From an uncultured Lachnospiraceae bacterium (GTDB lineage Bacteria; Bacillota; Clostridia; Lachnospirales; Lachnospiraceae): DNA of 64,000 nt. Under the pieces are notes generated by a model. The model was not told the DNA's origin. It saw only the letters and a list, made by a program, of their open reading frames with translations, and made no database searches. This document shows, in pieces, positions 42,593 through 53,289 of this stretch. The stretch is from contig ONHB01000018.1 in the NCBI GenBank assembly GCA_900317505.1, positions 1 through 64,000 on the forward strand. The letters are read 5' to 3'. The translations under genes were made by a program, and so were the position numbers. Within the stretch, counting starts at the first letter, position 1. Every line of letters begins with the position of its first letter.

Positions 42593-43516
42593 TTAAAGGA
42601 TAGACTGTATAAAGTCGTTAGCATCGTCTAACGCTTTGGATGCCTTTGGAATGGGCATCTGCTGGAAAACATGAAAACCATCCTTATAGATTTCCAAAAC
42701 TGCATGACTGCCGGCCTTTCGGAGAGCCTTTAAAAGGTGTTCACTGTCGGAACGAAGAATTTCGTTGCTTCCTGCCTGAATCATCGTAGGCGGAAAGCCG
42801 GACAGATCTGCAAAAAGAGGACTGTAATGCGGATTTTCATAGTCCGTGTCCTCACCCAGATATGATTTTCTGGCGCCGACAATATAGTCATAGCTCAAGA
42901 TAGGATCAACATCCTTGTATTTTGTATAGGAAGAGGCAGTAATTGTCATATCTGTCCAGGGGCTCATCAAAATAAGCGCCTTTGGAAGCATCCTGCCCTG
43001 TTCTTTTAGCATGAGGGTAAGCTCCAGTGCCAGATTGCCTCCGGCTGAATCTCCAGCAACAATGACATCGGAGGCGCCATAGCCAAGGTGCATCAGATAA
43101 TCCCATACCTGCATAGTATCCGTGATCGCGGCGGGATAGGGGAATTCCGGTGTCAGACGATAGGCATAGGAAAGGACACTAAGCCCTGTGTGCAGAGCCA
43201 GCTTACCTGCCAGCACACCTGCATAGCCCAGTCCGCCACAGGAAAAACCGCCACCATGACAATACAGGATCACAGGCTTTTTAGAATGAGGATGTCTGGG
43301 AACTGCCCATTGCGCATCCATATGCTCTATATTGAATTTTTCAAAGGCTATACTGACAGAAGGTGTTGCCAGTTTGGAAATCGATTCCTCAGAATGTCTC
43401 CTTTTTTCCAGTTCTTCCGGTGACAATACGCCGGAATTGCCCACAACATTGTGTGCGGCTTTGATGGCCTTCATAAAAGGGCTCATCTTGGGATTGGTAT
43501 CTTCGTTTTGTTTCAT
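42593..43516 (-). CDS. alpha/beta hydrolase, hormone-sensitive lipase type
   Basis: A 307-residue esterase of the HSL/Abhydrolase_3 family. The oxyanion-hole motif is YCHGGGF, the nucleophile Ser lies in AGDSAGGNLAL, and the acid/base pair is expected in GSNEILRSDSE and DGFHVFQQM. It hydrolyses acyl esters; substrate unknown. Start 43516 (MKQNEDTNPK) has AAAGGAAG nine bases upstream; a longer reading from 43573 adds 19 unsupported residues. First gene of the minus-strand operon with the acyltransferase and the DUF6320 protein, with a 116-base gap. Confidence 0.87.
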   Translation of the reverse strand: MKQNEDTNPKMSPFMKAIKAAHNVVGNSGVLSPEELEKRRHSEESISKLATPSVSIAFEKFNIEHMDAQWAVPRHPHSKKPVILYCHGGGFSCGGLGYAGVLAGKLALHTGLSVLSYAYRLTPEFPYPAAITDTMQVWDYLMHLGYGASDVIVAGDSAGGNLALELTLMLKEQGRMLPKALILMSPWTDMTITASSYTKYKDVDPILSYDYIVGARKSYLGEDTDYENPHYSPLFADLSGFPPTMIQAGSNEILRSDSEHLLKALRKAGSHAVLEIYKDGFHVFQQMPIPKASKALDDANDFIQSIL

Positions 43517-43768
43517 AGAGCTCTTCCTTTCATAGCATTGGTTTATTTTAACATGTACAGGGCGACGTAGCAAGCCGGTTGAAACGGTATCAAAAAGCAG
43601 TATGTATAAAAGGCGTGGGTTGAATCCTGCGAAAGCTTCTATTATAATTGAATCTGTATCATAAGTGATTTTTAAATAAAATCATCATCCGTGTGTTTTC
43701 CGGCATTCGAGGGTGCTGGTGCGCGGTAAAATGGTATAAAAAGGTAAAATAGGAAATGGAGATAAAAA

Positions 43769-44959
43769 ATGATCAACGAATTTTACAAAAGTATGCTGAG
43801 TGGCAAATCTGTTATACGAGAGCTTAGTGAATATGCGACCGCAAGAGGAAAAGAGATCGGGTATGAAAATGTATTTGATTTCAGTCTGGGCAATCCCAGC
43901 GTTCCGACCGTGCAGGAATATCAGGATGAGATCGTGAGACTGCACACCGAGGAAAATCCGATGAATGTCCACGGCTACAGTCCTTCACTTGGAATAGAAT
44001 CTGTCAGACAGGCGGTTGCAGACAGCCTGAATAAACGTTTTGATATGGATTATCAGGCAAAGCATATTTTTATGACCAGTGCGGCTGCGTCAGCTTTGGC
44101 ACATGCATTTCGCGCTACGACCAAGCCCGGAGATGAGATTTTGACATTTGCTCCGTACTTCCCAGAGTACAATCCATATGTCAACCATACCGGTGCAAAG
44201 CTTCGTGTTGTACCTGCCAATACTGCTGATTTTCAGATCAACTTTGAAGCCTTTGAAGAGATGATGAATGAAAATGTTATGGCAGTTCTGATCAATACAC
44301 CCAACAATCCGTCAGGTGTTGCCTACAGCACAGAGACGATCAAGAAGCTTGCCGAGGTTTTAAATGAAAAACAGAAAGAATACGGACATGATATCTTCTT
44401 AATCAGTGATGAGCCGTATCGTGAGATTGTTTTTGAAGGTGCGGATTCTCCGTATGTAAGCAAGTTTTATGATAATTCTGTTTCATGTTATTCATTCTCT
44501 AAGAGCCTGTCGCTTCCGGGTGAACGTATTGGTTATCTGGCTGTCAATCCCAGAGCCACCGATGCCGATATTTTTGCAGTTATCTGTGGACAGATCAGTC
44601 GTGGAATCGGACACAACTGTCCTTCCTCCAGCGCACAGTTAGCAGTGGCTAAGGTACTTGACAAGACCAGTGATCTTTCCGTATATGAGACCAACATGAA
44701 TCTTTTATATGATGCACTTACCGATATCGGATTTGAAGTAGTAAAACCGAGCGGTACATTTTATATTTTCCCCAAGGCATTGGAAGAGGATGCCAAGGCG
44801 TTCTGCATGAAGGCTAAAAAATATGACCTGATTTTGGTTCCGTCCGACAACTTTGGTGTGCCGGGATATTTCAGAATGGCATATTGCATTGATACAGAAA
44901 AAGTAGAGCGTGCCATTCCGGTACTGCGCAAATTTGCAAAAGAAGAGTATGGAATGTAA
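43769..44959 (+). CDS. pyridoxal-phosphate aminotransferase class I/II
   Basis: A 396-residue fold-type I aminotransferase. The PLP lysine is Lys245 in SYSFSKSLSLPGERIGY; NTPNNPSGVAYS and ISDEPYREIVF provide the conserved Asn and Asp-Tyr contacts with the cofactor, and GYFRMAYC the arginine that binds the substrate carboxylate. The amino-acid specificity cannot be told from the sequence; aspartate or broad specificity is usual. ATG 43769 follows GGAAATGGAG. The GH5 lipoprotein gene begins 18 bases downstream. Confidence 0.88.
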   Translation: MINEFYKSMLSGKSVIRELSEYATARGKEIGYENVFDFSLGNPSVPTVQEYQDEIVRLHTEENPMNVHGYSPSLGIESVRQAVADSLNKRFDMDYQAKHIFMTSAAASALAHAFRATTKPGDEILTFAPYFPEYNPYVNHTGAKLRVVPANTADFQINFEAFEEMMNENVMAVLINTPNNPSGVAYSTETIKKLAEVLNEKQKEYGHDIFLISDEPYREIVFEGADSPYVSKFYDNSVSCYSFSKSLSLPGERIGYLAVNPRATDADIFAVICGQISRGIGHNCPSSSAQLAVAKVLDKTSDLSVYETNMNLLYDALTDIGFEVVKPSGTFYIFPKALEEDAKAFCMKAKKYDLILVPSDNFGVPGYFRMAYCIDTEKVERAIPVLRKFAKEEYGM

Positions 44960-44977
44960 AAAGTGGGGAATGGGGTT

Positions 44978-46537
44978 ATGAAACGAAAATGCCGGATTGC
45001 GGTTTTGATACTTGGTTTGCTGTTGCTTACGACAGGCTGTCACAATGCGGATGAAGCAAATGCGACAGGGAAAGGTCAGGAAGTGACGGATACTGATTTA
45101 GCAGAAGAAAAAGATGGCAATGAGTTAGCAGAAGCTAACGATGAAAAAGGTCAAGAAAATACTGAAACAGATCAAGACGATCAATCGGCAGATTCACAAA
45201 AAGATGATGCAAAAGCGGATAAAGCTCAGGATGAAGGCAATCCCCTGCAGGCGCACGGTTCTCTCTCGGTAAAGGGCACACAGCTTGTGGACAAAAATGG
45301 AAAGCCTTTTCAGTTTAAAGGTGTTTCTACACACGGTCTTAACTGGTTTCCGGAATATGTCAATGCAGATGCTTTTGCTTCTATGAAGAATGACTGGAAG
45401 ATCAACTGTGTACGGTTAGCCATGTATACCGCAGAAGGTGACAGCTATTGCGAAGGCGGCAACAAGGAAAATCTTAAAAACATCGTCAGTCAGGGCGTGG
45501 AGTATGCGACGGATCTTGGTTTGTATGTCATCATCGACTGGCATGTGCTGCATGACCTTGATCCCAATAAATACAAGACGGATGCTCTTGCCTTCTTTGA
45601 TGAAATGTCTGCAAAGTATGCAGATTATGACAATGTGATCTATGAAATCTGCAATGAGCCCAATGGGGGAACTTCATGGGATCAGATAAAAAGCTATGCC
45701 AATGAAGTGATACCGGTTATCAAAAAGAATAATCCGGATGCGGTGATTGTGGTTGGAACCCCCAACTGGTCACAGGACGTGGATATTGCGGCCAAAGATC
45801 CGATTACCGGTTATGATAATATCATGTATACCATCCATTTTTACGCCGATACCCATCGGGATGATCTTCGTGCTAAGATGAAAACCGCACTGGATGCCGG
45901 ACTCCCGGTATTCTGTACAGAGTTTGGTATCTGTGATGCCAGTGGTGCAGGAGCCAACAATATTACAGAGGGAAATGCATGGATCCAGGCCATGGATGAT
46001 GCGGGCGTAAGCTATTGTATCTGGAATTTATCCAACAAAGGTGAGACGAGCTCCCTGATCAAAAGTGATTGCCAGAAAACATCGGGTTGGACGGCAGATG
46101 AATTGTCGGAGGCAGGGATTTGGTATGTTGGTGTGCTGGGTGCGGATATTGATAAGATCGGAATGAATACGCCGGAGAATAGCAATAGTGATCTGTCCGG
46201 TCAGGATGAAAAGAACAAAGCATCAAAGGATGTAACCGTCAACTGCAGCAATCAATGGTCAGACGGAAAGAAACAATTCTACCAATATGATCTGACCATC
46301 AACAATACAGGAAAAAACGATATCAATGACTGGAGCGTTGAACTTGATTTTTCATGTGAAGTCACAGTCGACCAGTCATGGAACGGTAATTTTGAAAAAA
46401 GCGGCTCCAGTCTGATCGTGACACCGGCAGACTACAATCAGACGATCACAGCCGGTCAGAGTGTGAATGTCGGATTGATCGTATATGCCAGTGCTGACCC
46501 CGGTACGCCGCAGGCAGTTATGTCAAAATCTGAGTAG
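44978..46537 (+). CDS. extracellular GH5 endoglucanase lipoprotein with CBM2-like module
   Basis: A 519-residue cellulase anchored to the membrane. Signal peptide with lipobox TTGC (Cys near 21), an Asp/Glu/Lys-rich linker (about 22-90), GH5 catalytic domain (about 95-400) with KGVSTHGLNWFP, acid/base Glu227 in EICNEPNGG and nucleophile Glu315 in FCTEFGICD, then a CBM2-like beta-sandwich (about 415-515) with spaced Trp residues (SNQWSDG, NDWSVEL, DQSWNGNF). It would cut cellulose or beta-glucan at the surface. Start 44978 precedes the signal helix. The last 20 bases overlap a convergent esterase gene. Confidence 0.9.
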   Translation: MKRKCRIAVLILGLLLLTTGCHNADEANATGKGQEVTDTDLAEEKDGNELAEANDEKGQENTETDQDDQSADSQKDDAKADKAQDEGNPLQAHGSLSVKGTQLVDKNGKPFQFKGVSTHGLNWFPEYVNADAFASMKNDWKINCVRLAMYTAEGDSYCEGGNKENLKNIVSQGVEYATDLGLYVIIDWHVLHDLDPNKYKTDALAFFDEMSAKYADYDNVIYEICNEPNGGTSWDQIKSYANEVIPVIKKNNPDAVIVVGTPNWSQDVDIAAKDPITGYDNIMYTIHFYADTHRDDLRAKMKTALDAGLPVFCTEFGICDASGAGANNITEGNAWIQAMDDAGVSYCIWNLSNKGETSSLIKSDCQKTSGWTADELSEAGIWYVGVLGADIDKIGMNTPENSNSDLSGQDEKNKASKDVTVNCSNQWSDGKKQFYQYDLTINNTGKNDINDWSVELDFSCEVTVDQSWNGNFEKSGSSLIVTPADYNQTITAGQSVNVGLIVYASADPGTPQAVMSKSE

Positions 46538-47651
46538 GAACAGCGTCAGCCATTGCCTGATATCCCAGTGCGCTGGGATGCAGGTGATCGCCGCTGTCAT
46601 ATCTTTGCAAAAAGGCGGTTGGATCTGCCGCATCTCTTGTAGCCAGATCAAAATCAATACAGCCGTCTATCAGATCTGTAGTCCGGATAAATTCATTAAA
46701 TTCATTTTTTAAATCTTCACGGAAAGGTGCATATGTCCGCCATCCACGGATAGGCAGCAGTGTGCCGACATATATTCGGTAGCCATAGGAGCGGGCTTTA
46801 TCAATATACCATTTTAAGCCATCGATCAGCTGTGTGGCAGTCGGAAGATCACTCATGGGTCGGAAAGGATTGACATCGGTTCCAACCGGATGAATGATGT
46901 CATTGATACCCTGCTGGATGATGACCGTGTCGGCTCCGACGGTCGGAACCTCATGATCAAAGCGGTGTGTCCCCATCAGACCATATGATTCGTAAGTGAT
47001 GTTGTGATATTCCCTGAGAATGCGTGAACCACTCGTTGCCCGGCGGATAATTGCCGTGTGGGAGTGTCTTTCATTTTGACATCTTAAGGACAGATAGTCC
47101 GGCCATGCCTGTGCCGTGATAGAGTCGCCATAGCAGATGACGGCACGATTGTCCTTGTGTGTATAAAGCGAAACATTGCTTAAGAAGTAGTAGATATTGG
47201 TCTTTTTGCAGATGTCGATCGGAAATTCCGCGGTCTCGGTCTGATCGCCAATCGCATACTGTCCGCCTGATAAGGGACCGGATACATACACGCTTGAGCG
47301 CATCAGTGTAAAGTCTGCAAAATAGAAGCTGACATATAAGGTATCCTGTGCGCAGACATCAATGGAAATTTCATCTGATACAACATGATCGCCGGCCTTG
47401 ATCGTGGCGGCTTCCTTTTGTCCGAAGGTAAGCGCAAAAAACTGTCCTTTATATAAAATACTTGCCTTATTGATGGTAATGGGCTCGGTGCCGCAGTAGT
47501 TATCAAAGGTAAACTGCAGGCGGCTGCCGTCAAACGGACAATAAACCGGATAGCGCAGCGTGATGTTTTTAGCATAGCTTTCCGGTCTGTTTTCAGAAAT
47601 AGAAACGGCATTTCCCCAGATGGAGACCCATTTTGAAAATTCTTGTGACAT
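46518..47651 (-). CDS. SGNH/GDSL hydrolase, likely carbohydrate esterase
   Basis: A 377-residue protein. An N-terminal beta-sandwich domain (about 1-165) precedes an SGNH hydrolase domain: block I ICYGDSIT with the nucleophile Ser, the glycine and asparagine blocks around QQGINDI, and block V DHLHPSALGYQ with catalytic Asp and His. No signal peptide, so it should act in the cytoplasm, plausibly removing acetyl or other acyl groups from imported oligosaccharides. It converges on and overlaps the GH5 gene by 20 bases and is followed upstream by a MerR regulator gene. Confidence 0.85.
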   Translation of the reverse strand: MSQEFSKWVSIWGNAVSISENRPESYAKNITLRYPVYCPFDGSRLQFTFDNYCGTEPITINKASILYKGQFFALTFGQKEAATIKAGDHVVSDEISIDVCAQDTLYVSFYFADFTLMRSSVYVSGPLSGGQYAIGDQTETAEFPIDICKKTNIYYFLSNVSLYTHKDNRAVICYGDSITAQAWPDYLSLRCQNERHSHTAIIRRATSGSRILREYHNITYESYGLMGTHRFDHEVPTVGADTVIIQQGINDIIHPVGTDVNPFRPMSDLPTATQLIDGLKWYIDKARSYGYRIYVGTLLPIRGWRTYAPFREDLKNEFNEFIRTTDLIDGCIDFDLATRDAADPTAFLQRYDSGDHLHPSALGYQAMADAVPTQILT

Positions 47652-47686
47652 GATAATCGTATCCTTTGTTTGATTTTAGATATTTA

Positions 47687-48487
47687 TTACATAAGAAGCT
47701 GCAGCTCATAGTTCATACCTGTTTTTTCTTTTTCATCCTTTAACAGGTCAGTTTCGATGATCGTGCAGTTTTTAAGTGCCTGTTTGTCGAGGTCAAATAC
47801 CTGTGCGGCATCCTCAATCATATGTGTAGCATGCTGCTTGTAAGCGTAGATACCAGACGGCAGAGTGCGGATGCCCTCAATATGACGTCCCCAGTCACCG
47901 GCAGCCTCCGCTAAGGGTGAAACATGGATAAAGACATATTTTTGTGCCTGTCCTCTGTGGTAATCGTAGATCAGACCGGACGGATAAGATGCGGCAAGCC
48001 CTTGTTTCTGTGCTCCGACAAAGAGCGACAGAAGCTTGGGATTGTAATGAAATGCATCTGTATACTCATCAAACGGAATGGTCAGAACCGTGCGGGAGAG
48101 CAGTGTCTTTTGCATGCAGCCGGCCGGAATGACAAGGTCAGGATGATTTTGCAAGGTATTGATGGTATTTTGCAAAGTTTCCATACCCTGATACATGGAA
48201 CGGATCCGGGTCTCAGCCAGAGATTTGGCATCACCGAGCAGGCGCTGCAGATCCGGTTTGCCATGCTTATCACAATACTGAGACATGCTTTTTAACGGGA
48301 TGCCAAGCTCAATACACAGAGAAATGGCATCCAGAATATACAGCTGGTCAGCCTTGTAATAACGATAACCGGTCTTGTGATCCGTCAGTGCCGGTTTGAA
48401 AATACCGATCTCATCATAATAACGAAGTGATTTGATGCTGACATTTTTTGCTTTGGAAACTTTTCCGATTGATAAATAACCCTTCAT
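47687..48487 (-). CDS. MerR family regulator with effector-binding domain
   Basis: A 266-residue regulator. N-terminal MerR winged helix (LSIGKVSKAKNVSIKSLRYY then DEIGIFKPALTD) and dimerisation helix (about 80-115), followed by a GyrI-like/BmrR-type ligand-binding domain (about 125-266). Such proteins sense drugs or small molecules. It sits 35 bases upstream of the SGNH hydrolase gene on the same strand, so they may form a transcript. Which genes it controls is unknown; cardiolipin synthase lies divergently 298 bases away. Confidence 0.85.
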   Translation of the reverse strand: MKGYLSIGKVSKAKNVSIKSLRYYDEIGIFKPALTDHKTGYRYYKADQLYILDAISLCIELGIPLKSMSQYCDKHGKPDLQRLLGDAKSLAETRIRSMYQGMETLQNTINTLQNHPDLVIPAGCMQKTLLSRTVLTIPFDEYTDAFHYNPKLLSLFVGAQKQGLAASYPSGLIYDYHRGQAQKYVFIHVSPLAEAAGDWGRHIEGIRTLPSGIYAYKQHATHMIEDAAQVFDLDKQALKNCTIIETDLLKDEKEKTGMNYELQLLM

Positions 48488-48670
48488 GTAAACCTCATTC
48501 TGATCATCATTTGTTGATTGATATATGAATTCTTATCTATTTTACCAAAAAATGTGACATTTGTTTACTCATATTTTATATTCTGATTTAAGTTGCTTCA
48601 ATTTATTATATTTCTGCTTATATCGGGATCTGTATTGATGACAAATTTTTGCATTTTGCATGCTCGCATT

Positions 48671-48700
48671 TTGACCCTGACAGGATAGATATGTTATACT
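48671..48700 (+). promoter_or_regulatory. candidate cardiolipin synthase promoter
   Basis: TTGACC (48671-48676) and TATACT (48695-48700) are 18 bases apart. The leader to ATG 48786 is about 80 bases. Confidence 0.6.
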
Positions 48701-48785
48701 TGGTTATTATGAAGTTGGATAAAAGATATATAATAATTTGATACCGGATTGTTTTGTGCTTAGGTATAAATAAAGGATGGTGTTT

Positions 48786-50456
48786 ATGGATTCTTTAGAT
48801 GAAAATAAAGTAAAAAAATCGGAGTATTTCAAAAATAAGGCAGTTAAGGCCAAAGACAATGGACTGAGGGCAATTTTTAAGCTGATTTTCAGCCGCATTA
48901 TGCTGACGGTCATTATCATGCTGGGACAGATTTATCTGTTGTTTGTTCTGCTGGAGCGAATGAATGCTGCCAATGCCAAGTGGTGGCTGTACTTTTTCAA
49001 TATCTGTGCAGCGCTCTGTGTTATTGTGATCATAAACAGCAAGGAAAATCCTGCTTTCAAACTGATGTGGATGCTGCCGCTTAGCGTGACGCCTGTATTT
49101 GGCGTGATTCTGTATGTTTTCATTACAGCCAATCCTGTCAGGTTTGGGCAGTCAAAGGGACTCAAAAAAAGAATTGGTGAAACGGCGCCTTATCTGAAAA
49201 TGCCCGATGAATTAAAGACAAAGATGAGGGATGAGCAGGTGCCAATCTCGGATCTGTCTTATTATATAGAGCATGTCAATCATTTGCCTGCCTATACCAA
49301 TACCGAGGTGAAATTTTTCCCGGATGGACAGTCCAAGATAGATGATCTGCTGGTAGAGATTGAAAAGGCAGAGCAATATATTTTTATGGAATATTTCATT
49401 ATCAATAAGGGATATGTATGGGATACCGTGCTCGAGGCGTTGAAAAAAAAGGCTGCCGAGGGTGTGGAAATCCGACTGATGTATGATGGCTTCAATTCCA
49501 TGGTAGCATTGCCTCCACGCTATACCAAAAAGCTGGCCGAATATGGTATCAAGGCAAGGGTGTTTTCACCGGTCAGACCATTTCTGTCATCTCACCAAAA
49601 TTACCGTGATCACCGCAAAATTGTGGTAATTGACGGAAAGGTAGCATACAACGGAGGCATCAACCTCGCAGATGAATATATCAATTTGAAAGAGCGTTTC
49701 GGTTACTGGAAGGATACTGCAGTCAAGCTCAGAGGAGATGCTGTTAAGAGCTTTACAGCAATGTTTTTACAGATGTGGGGAATGTTTACTACAGAGGTCG
49801 AAGACTATGATAAATATTTATTGGACTTTGCCACAGAACAGACAAAGGATGCTACGACAGATCAGATAGCGGAAAAAAACGTAGATACATGGGCAAAAGC
49901 GGACAGCCTTGGATATGTAATTCCCTACAACGACGATCCCTGCAATGGCGAAGACGTTGCAGAGGAGGTATATCTGGACATCCTGAACAAGGCAAGGGAT
50001 TATGTCTGGATCATGACACCTTATCTGATCCCTGAAAATGAGATCATAACAGGTCTTTGCTTTGCGGCGCAGAGAGGCGTGGATGTGCGTATCATCATGC
50101 CGCATATTCCGGATAAAAAGATCGTATTTGATGTTGCGCATACATACTATACGCAGCTGATCGAAGCCGGAGTACGGATCTTTGAATTTACACCGGGCTT
50201 TGTACATGCCAAGATGTTTGTATCAGATGACTGCAAGGCGGTTGTCGGATCCATCAATCTGGATTTCAGAAGCCTTTATGAACACTTTGAATGTGCGACT
50301 TTTATTTACAACAATCCGGTTGTTGAGGATGTGAAAAAGGATTTTATTGACACGTTTGACAAGTGCCAGGAATTTTACAAAGGAGATTATAAAAAGCTGC
50401 CACTCTTTAACAGGATTTGCGGTAAGGTATGTCGGTTGTTTGGACCGCTTTTATAA
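48786..50456 (+). CDS. cls: cardiolipin synthase
   Basis: A 556-residue Cls. Two membrane segments at the N-terminus (about 38-60 and 68-95, with a third short one to 120) lead to two PLD catalytic sites: HRKIVVIDGKVAYNGGINLA and HAKMFVSDDCKAVVGSINLD, each with His-x-Lys and a downstream Asp. It condenses two phosphatidylglycerols to cardiolipin at the membrane. It is about 70 residues longer than many Cls because of a charged N-terminal extension. ATG 48786 has AAAGGATG upstream; 48777 is an alternative start. Confidence 0.9.
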   Translation: MDSLDENKVKKSEYFKNKAVKAKDNGLRAIFKLIFSRIMLTVIIMLGQIYLLFVLLERMNAANAKWWLYFFNICAALCVIVIINSKENPAFKLMWMLPLSVTPVFGVILYVFITANPVRFGQSKGLKKRIGETAPYLKMPDELKTKMRDEQVPISDLSYYIEHVNHLPAYTNTEVKFFPDGQSKIDDLLVEIEKAEQYIFMEYFIINKGYVWDTVLEALKKKAAEGVEIRLMYDGFNSMVALPPRYTKKLAEYGIKARVFSPVRPFLSSHQNYRDHRKIVVIDGKVAYNGGINLADEYINLKERFGYWKDTAVKLRGDAVKSFTAMFLQMWGMFTTEVEDYDKYLLDFATEQTKDATTDQIAEKNVDTWAKADSLGYVIPYNDDPCNGEDVAEEVYLDILNKARDYVWIMTPYLIPENEIITGLCFAAQRGVDVRIIMPHIPDKKIVFDVAHTYYTQLIEAGVRIFEFTPGFVHAKMFVSDDCKAVVGSINLDFRSLYEHFECATFIYNNPVVEDVKKDFIDTFDKCQEFYKGDYKKLPLFNRICGKVCRLFGPLL

Positions 50457-50513
50457 AGTGAGGCTAAGGTTAAAGAGTAACTAAAGAGAAAATGATGCAG
50501 TGTTAGAGATCAG

Positions 50514-50545
50514 AAAAGGACAGATCACTCGGATCTGTCCTTTTT
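50514..50545. terminator. bidirectional terminator, cls / GH94
   Basis: AAAGGACAGATC pairs GATCTGTCCTTT around a short loop, flanked by A and T runs. Confidence 0.9.
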
Positions 50546-50573
50546 GTTATAACTTTATATTTCCCGATAGGAA

Positions 50574-53057
50574 TTAACCCATAACAACTTCAACTTTGTG
50601 AGTTGCGCCATCACCGAATACAGGGAGAACATTGCCTTCGATAGCATTGCCATCAACAGTTACGCTCTTAACACCCTTGCATACATGATCGGGGTTGGAA
50701 ACCTTGATATCGTAAGTTGCACCACGGAACTGACGGGAAGCTGATAAACCATCCCAAGCTGAAGGGATAGAAGGATCGATCTTTAATCCGTCGAAGTCAG
50801 CCTGTACACCTAAGATATACTGTGAAATTGCTACCATGTTCCATGCAGCAGTACCGGTAAGCCATGAGTTTTTGCCCTGACCGAAGTGGTTGCCCGGAAG
50901 TCCGATATCAGAACCAGCATCCTTACCACCGATCATCTGACCGTATACATAAGGCTCTGTTTTGTGGATATCAGATGTTTCCTCTGTGAAAGCAGGAGCG
51001 ATTTCTGAATAATACTTGAATGCCTGATCACCTTTGCCTGCATATGCAGCAGCACAAATGATCCATGCATTGTTGTGTGTAAAGATACCTGCGTTTTCTT
51101 TGTATCCGCCCGGATATGTGGAAATTTCACCGTACTGAACATAGTATTTGGTGAATGCAGGGTTGTTTAATACAAGACCGTATTCTGTATTTAAACGTTT
51201 GTCGATTGCTTCCAAAGTCTTTAAGTCAGCGCCCTGATCTTTGCCGATTTCTGACATGATAGCAAAGCCCTGAGGCTCGATGAAGATCTGACCTTCTTCA
51301 CATTCTTTAGAACCCATCTTTTCGCCGTTGGCATCGTATGCACGTAAGAACCAGTCTCCGTCCCATGCAGATTCCATAACGTTTTTCTTCATTTTGTCGA
51401 TCTCCGCCTGAGCTGCAGCAGCTTCATCATCTTTGCCAAGGTGCTTTAAGATCTCAACATAGTTGGGACCTGCATAGGTAAAGAGTGTAGCAACCATAAC
51501 AGATTCGGCAACCTTTGAATAACCGCCTTCTGCAGCAAACTTCGGATTGGTGTAAGTCTGGAAGCTTTCACCAGGAGTATCTGAGAAGCATGAAAGGTTG
51601 ATACAGTCGTTCCAGTCAGCACGCATTGCAAGAGGAAGACCGTGAGGTCCAAGATTGTCTACAATGTGGTAGAAGGAAACTTTTAAGTGCTCAAGCATTG
51701 TCTGAGCGATTGTCATATCGTTGTCATAAGGAACCATTTCTTCGAGGATGGTCCAGTCGCCTGTTTCTTTGATGTATGCAGAAACAGAAAGGATCAGCCA
51801 CAACGGGTCATCGGAGAAGTCACCACCGATGTCGGCATTACCTTTTTTGGTAAGAGGCTGATACTGATGATAGCATCCGCCATCCGGGAACTGTGTAGAA
51901 GCAATATCGATGATACGCTCTCTTGCACGATCCGGGATCTGATGTACGAAACCAAGAACGTCCTGGTTGGAATCACGGAAGCCCATTCCACGGCCGATAC
52001 CGGATTCAAAATAAGAAGCAGAACGTGATAAGTTGAAGGTAACCATACACTGATACTGGTTCCAGATATTAACCATACGGTTGACTTTGTCATCCGGAGT
52101 ATCAACATTGAGGATGCTGAGTAATTTATCCCAGCTTGCTTTTAATTCTGCAAGACCTGCAGCAACCTTTTCAGGAGTGTTGTACTGCTCGATCATAGCC
52201 AGTGCTTTTGTCTTGTTGATAGTCTTGCCATCTGCTTCAAATTTTTCAGCAACAGGCATTTCAATATAACCAAGGATAAATACCAAAGTCTTGCTTTCGC
52301 CGGGAGCGAGAGTGATCTTTTTGTAATGAGAAGCGATCGGAGACCAGCCATCTGCAAAAGAGTTGGAAGGCTTGTCAGCGAGTACGGCCTGAGGATCGTT
52401 GAATCCGTTGTAAAGACCGATGAAAGCGTCTCTGTCTGTATCATATCCGTCGATTTCATCATTGACAGTATAGAATGCAAAGTGATCACGTCTGTCTCTG
52501 TACTCTGTCTTGTGGTAAATGGTAGAACCAACTACTTCAACACGACCAGTAGAGAAGTTTCTCTGGAAGTTTGTGCAGTCATCCTGCGCATCCCATAAAC
52601 ACCATTCTGCAAAAGAGAAGAGTGAGAAAGTTTTGGGAGCAGAACCTTCGTTGGTAAGAACGAGCTGCTGAACTTCGCCGTTGTAATCCTGAGGTACGAA
52701 GAAAGTAGCCTCTGCCTTTAAGTCGTTCTTTTTGCCGGCGATGATGGTATAACCCATACCATGACGGCATTCATAAGAGTCAAGCTCTGTCTTGACCGGA
52801 GACCATCCGGGATTCCAGATAGTATCATTATCATTAATATAGAAGTAACGACCACCCATATCAATCGGAACATTATTATAACGATAACGTGTGATTCTTC
52901 TGAGACGAGCATCTTTGTAGAAAGAATAACCGCCTGCAGTGTTAGAGATTAATGAAAAGAACCCCTGAGTACCGAGATAGTTGATCCACGGATAAGGTGT
53001 TCTTGGTGATGTGATGACATATTCTTTGTTGGCGTCATCAAAGTAACCGAATTTCAT
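50574..53057 (-). CDS. cellobiose phosphorylase (GH94)
   Basis: An 827-residue GH94 enzyme that phosphorolyses cellobiose to glucose-1-phosphate and glucose in the cytoplasm. N-terminal beta-sandwich (about 1-280), linker, alpha6/alpha6 barrel (about 320-760) with [34 protein letters not shown] and the catalytic Asp in [12 protein letters not shown], then a C-terminal jelly-roll. These motifs favour cellobiose over chitobiose phosphorylase. No signal peptide. A GAAAGGAAATT ribosome site precedes ATG 53057. It diverges from an ABC importer, a logical supplier of its substrate. Confidence 0.92.
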   Translation of the reverse strand: MKFGYFDDANKEYVITSPRTPYPWINYLGTQGFFSLISNTAGGYSFYKDARLRRITRYRYNNVPIDMGGRYFYINDNDTIWNPGWSPVKTELDSYECRHGMGYTIIAGKKNDLKAEATFFVPQDYNGEVQQLVLTNEGSAPKTFSLFSFAEWCLWDAQDDCTNFQRNFSTGRVEVVGSTIYHKTEYRDRRDHFAFYTVNDEIDGYDTDRDAFIGLYNGFNDPQAVLADKPSNSFADGWSPIASHYKKITLAPGESKTLVFILGYIEMPVAEKFEADGKTINKTKALAMIEQYNTPEKVAAGLAELKASWDKLLSILNVDTPDDKVNRMVNIWNQYQCMVTFNLSRSASYFESGIGRGMGFRDSNQDVLGFVHQIPDRARERIIDIASTQFPDGGCYHQYQPLTKKGNADIGGDFSDDPLWLILSVSAYIKETGDWTILEEMVPYDNDMTIAQTMLEHLKVSFYHIVDNLGPHGLPLAMRADWNDCINLSCFSDTPGESFQTYTNPKFAAEGGYSKVAESVMVATLFTYAGPNYVEILKHLGKDDEAAAAQAEIDKMKKNVMESAWDGDWFLRAYDANGEKMGSKECEEGQIFIEPQGFAIMSEIGKDQGADLKTLEAIDKRLNTEYGLVLNNPAFTKYYVQYGEISTYPGGYKENAGIFTHNNAWIICAAAYAGKGDQAFKYYSEIAPAFTEETSDIHKTEPYVYGQMIGGKDAGSDIGLPGNHFGQGKNSWLTGTAAWNMVAISQYILGVQADFDGLKIDPSIPSAWDGLSASRQFRGATYDIKVSNPDHVCKGVKSVTVDGNAIEGNVLPVFGDGATHKVEVVMG

Positions 53058-53121
53058 AAAGCAAATTTCCTTTCAAAATAGTATTTTGATAGAGTTGTCC
53101 CCCAAGACAATCCATAAAAAA

Positions 53122-53150
53122 ATTATACAGAATGGACTATGTAAAATCAA
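53122..53150 (-). promoter_or_regulatory. promoter of the GH94 gene
   Basis: On the minus strand TTGATT (53150-53145) and a perfect TATAAT (53127-53122) are 17 bases apart. The leader of about 60 bases contains a small palindrome TTGTC...GACAA (53095-53111). Confidence 0.75.
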
Positions 53151-53289
53151 GATGATTCTTTGTCTGCGGGGAGGGATTTTGACATATAATTTTATATAAA
53201 AACAGAGTATAAAAGACCGTGTGCGTGCACGACTTTCTTCTATTATATATAGTGCATTATTTTTGTGGCAAAAAGAGGGGGGATTGGTG

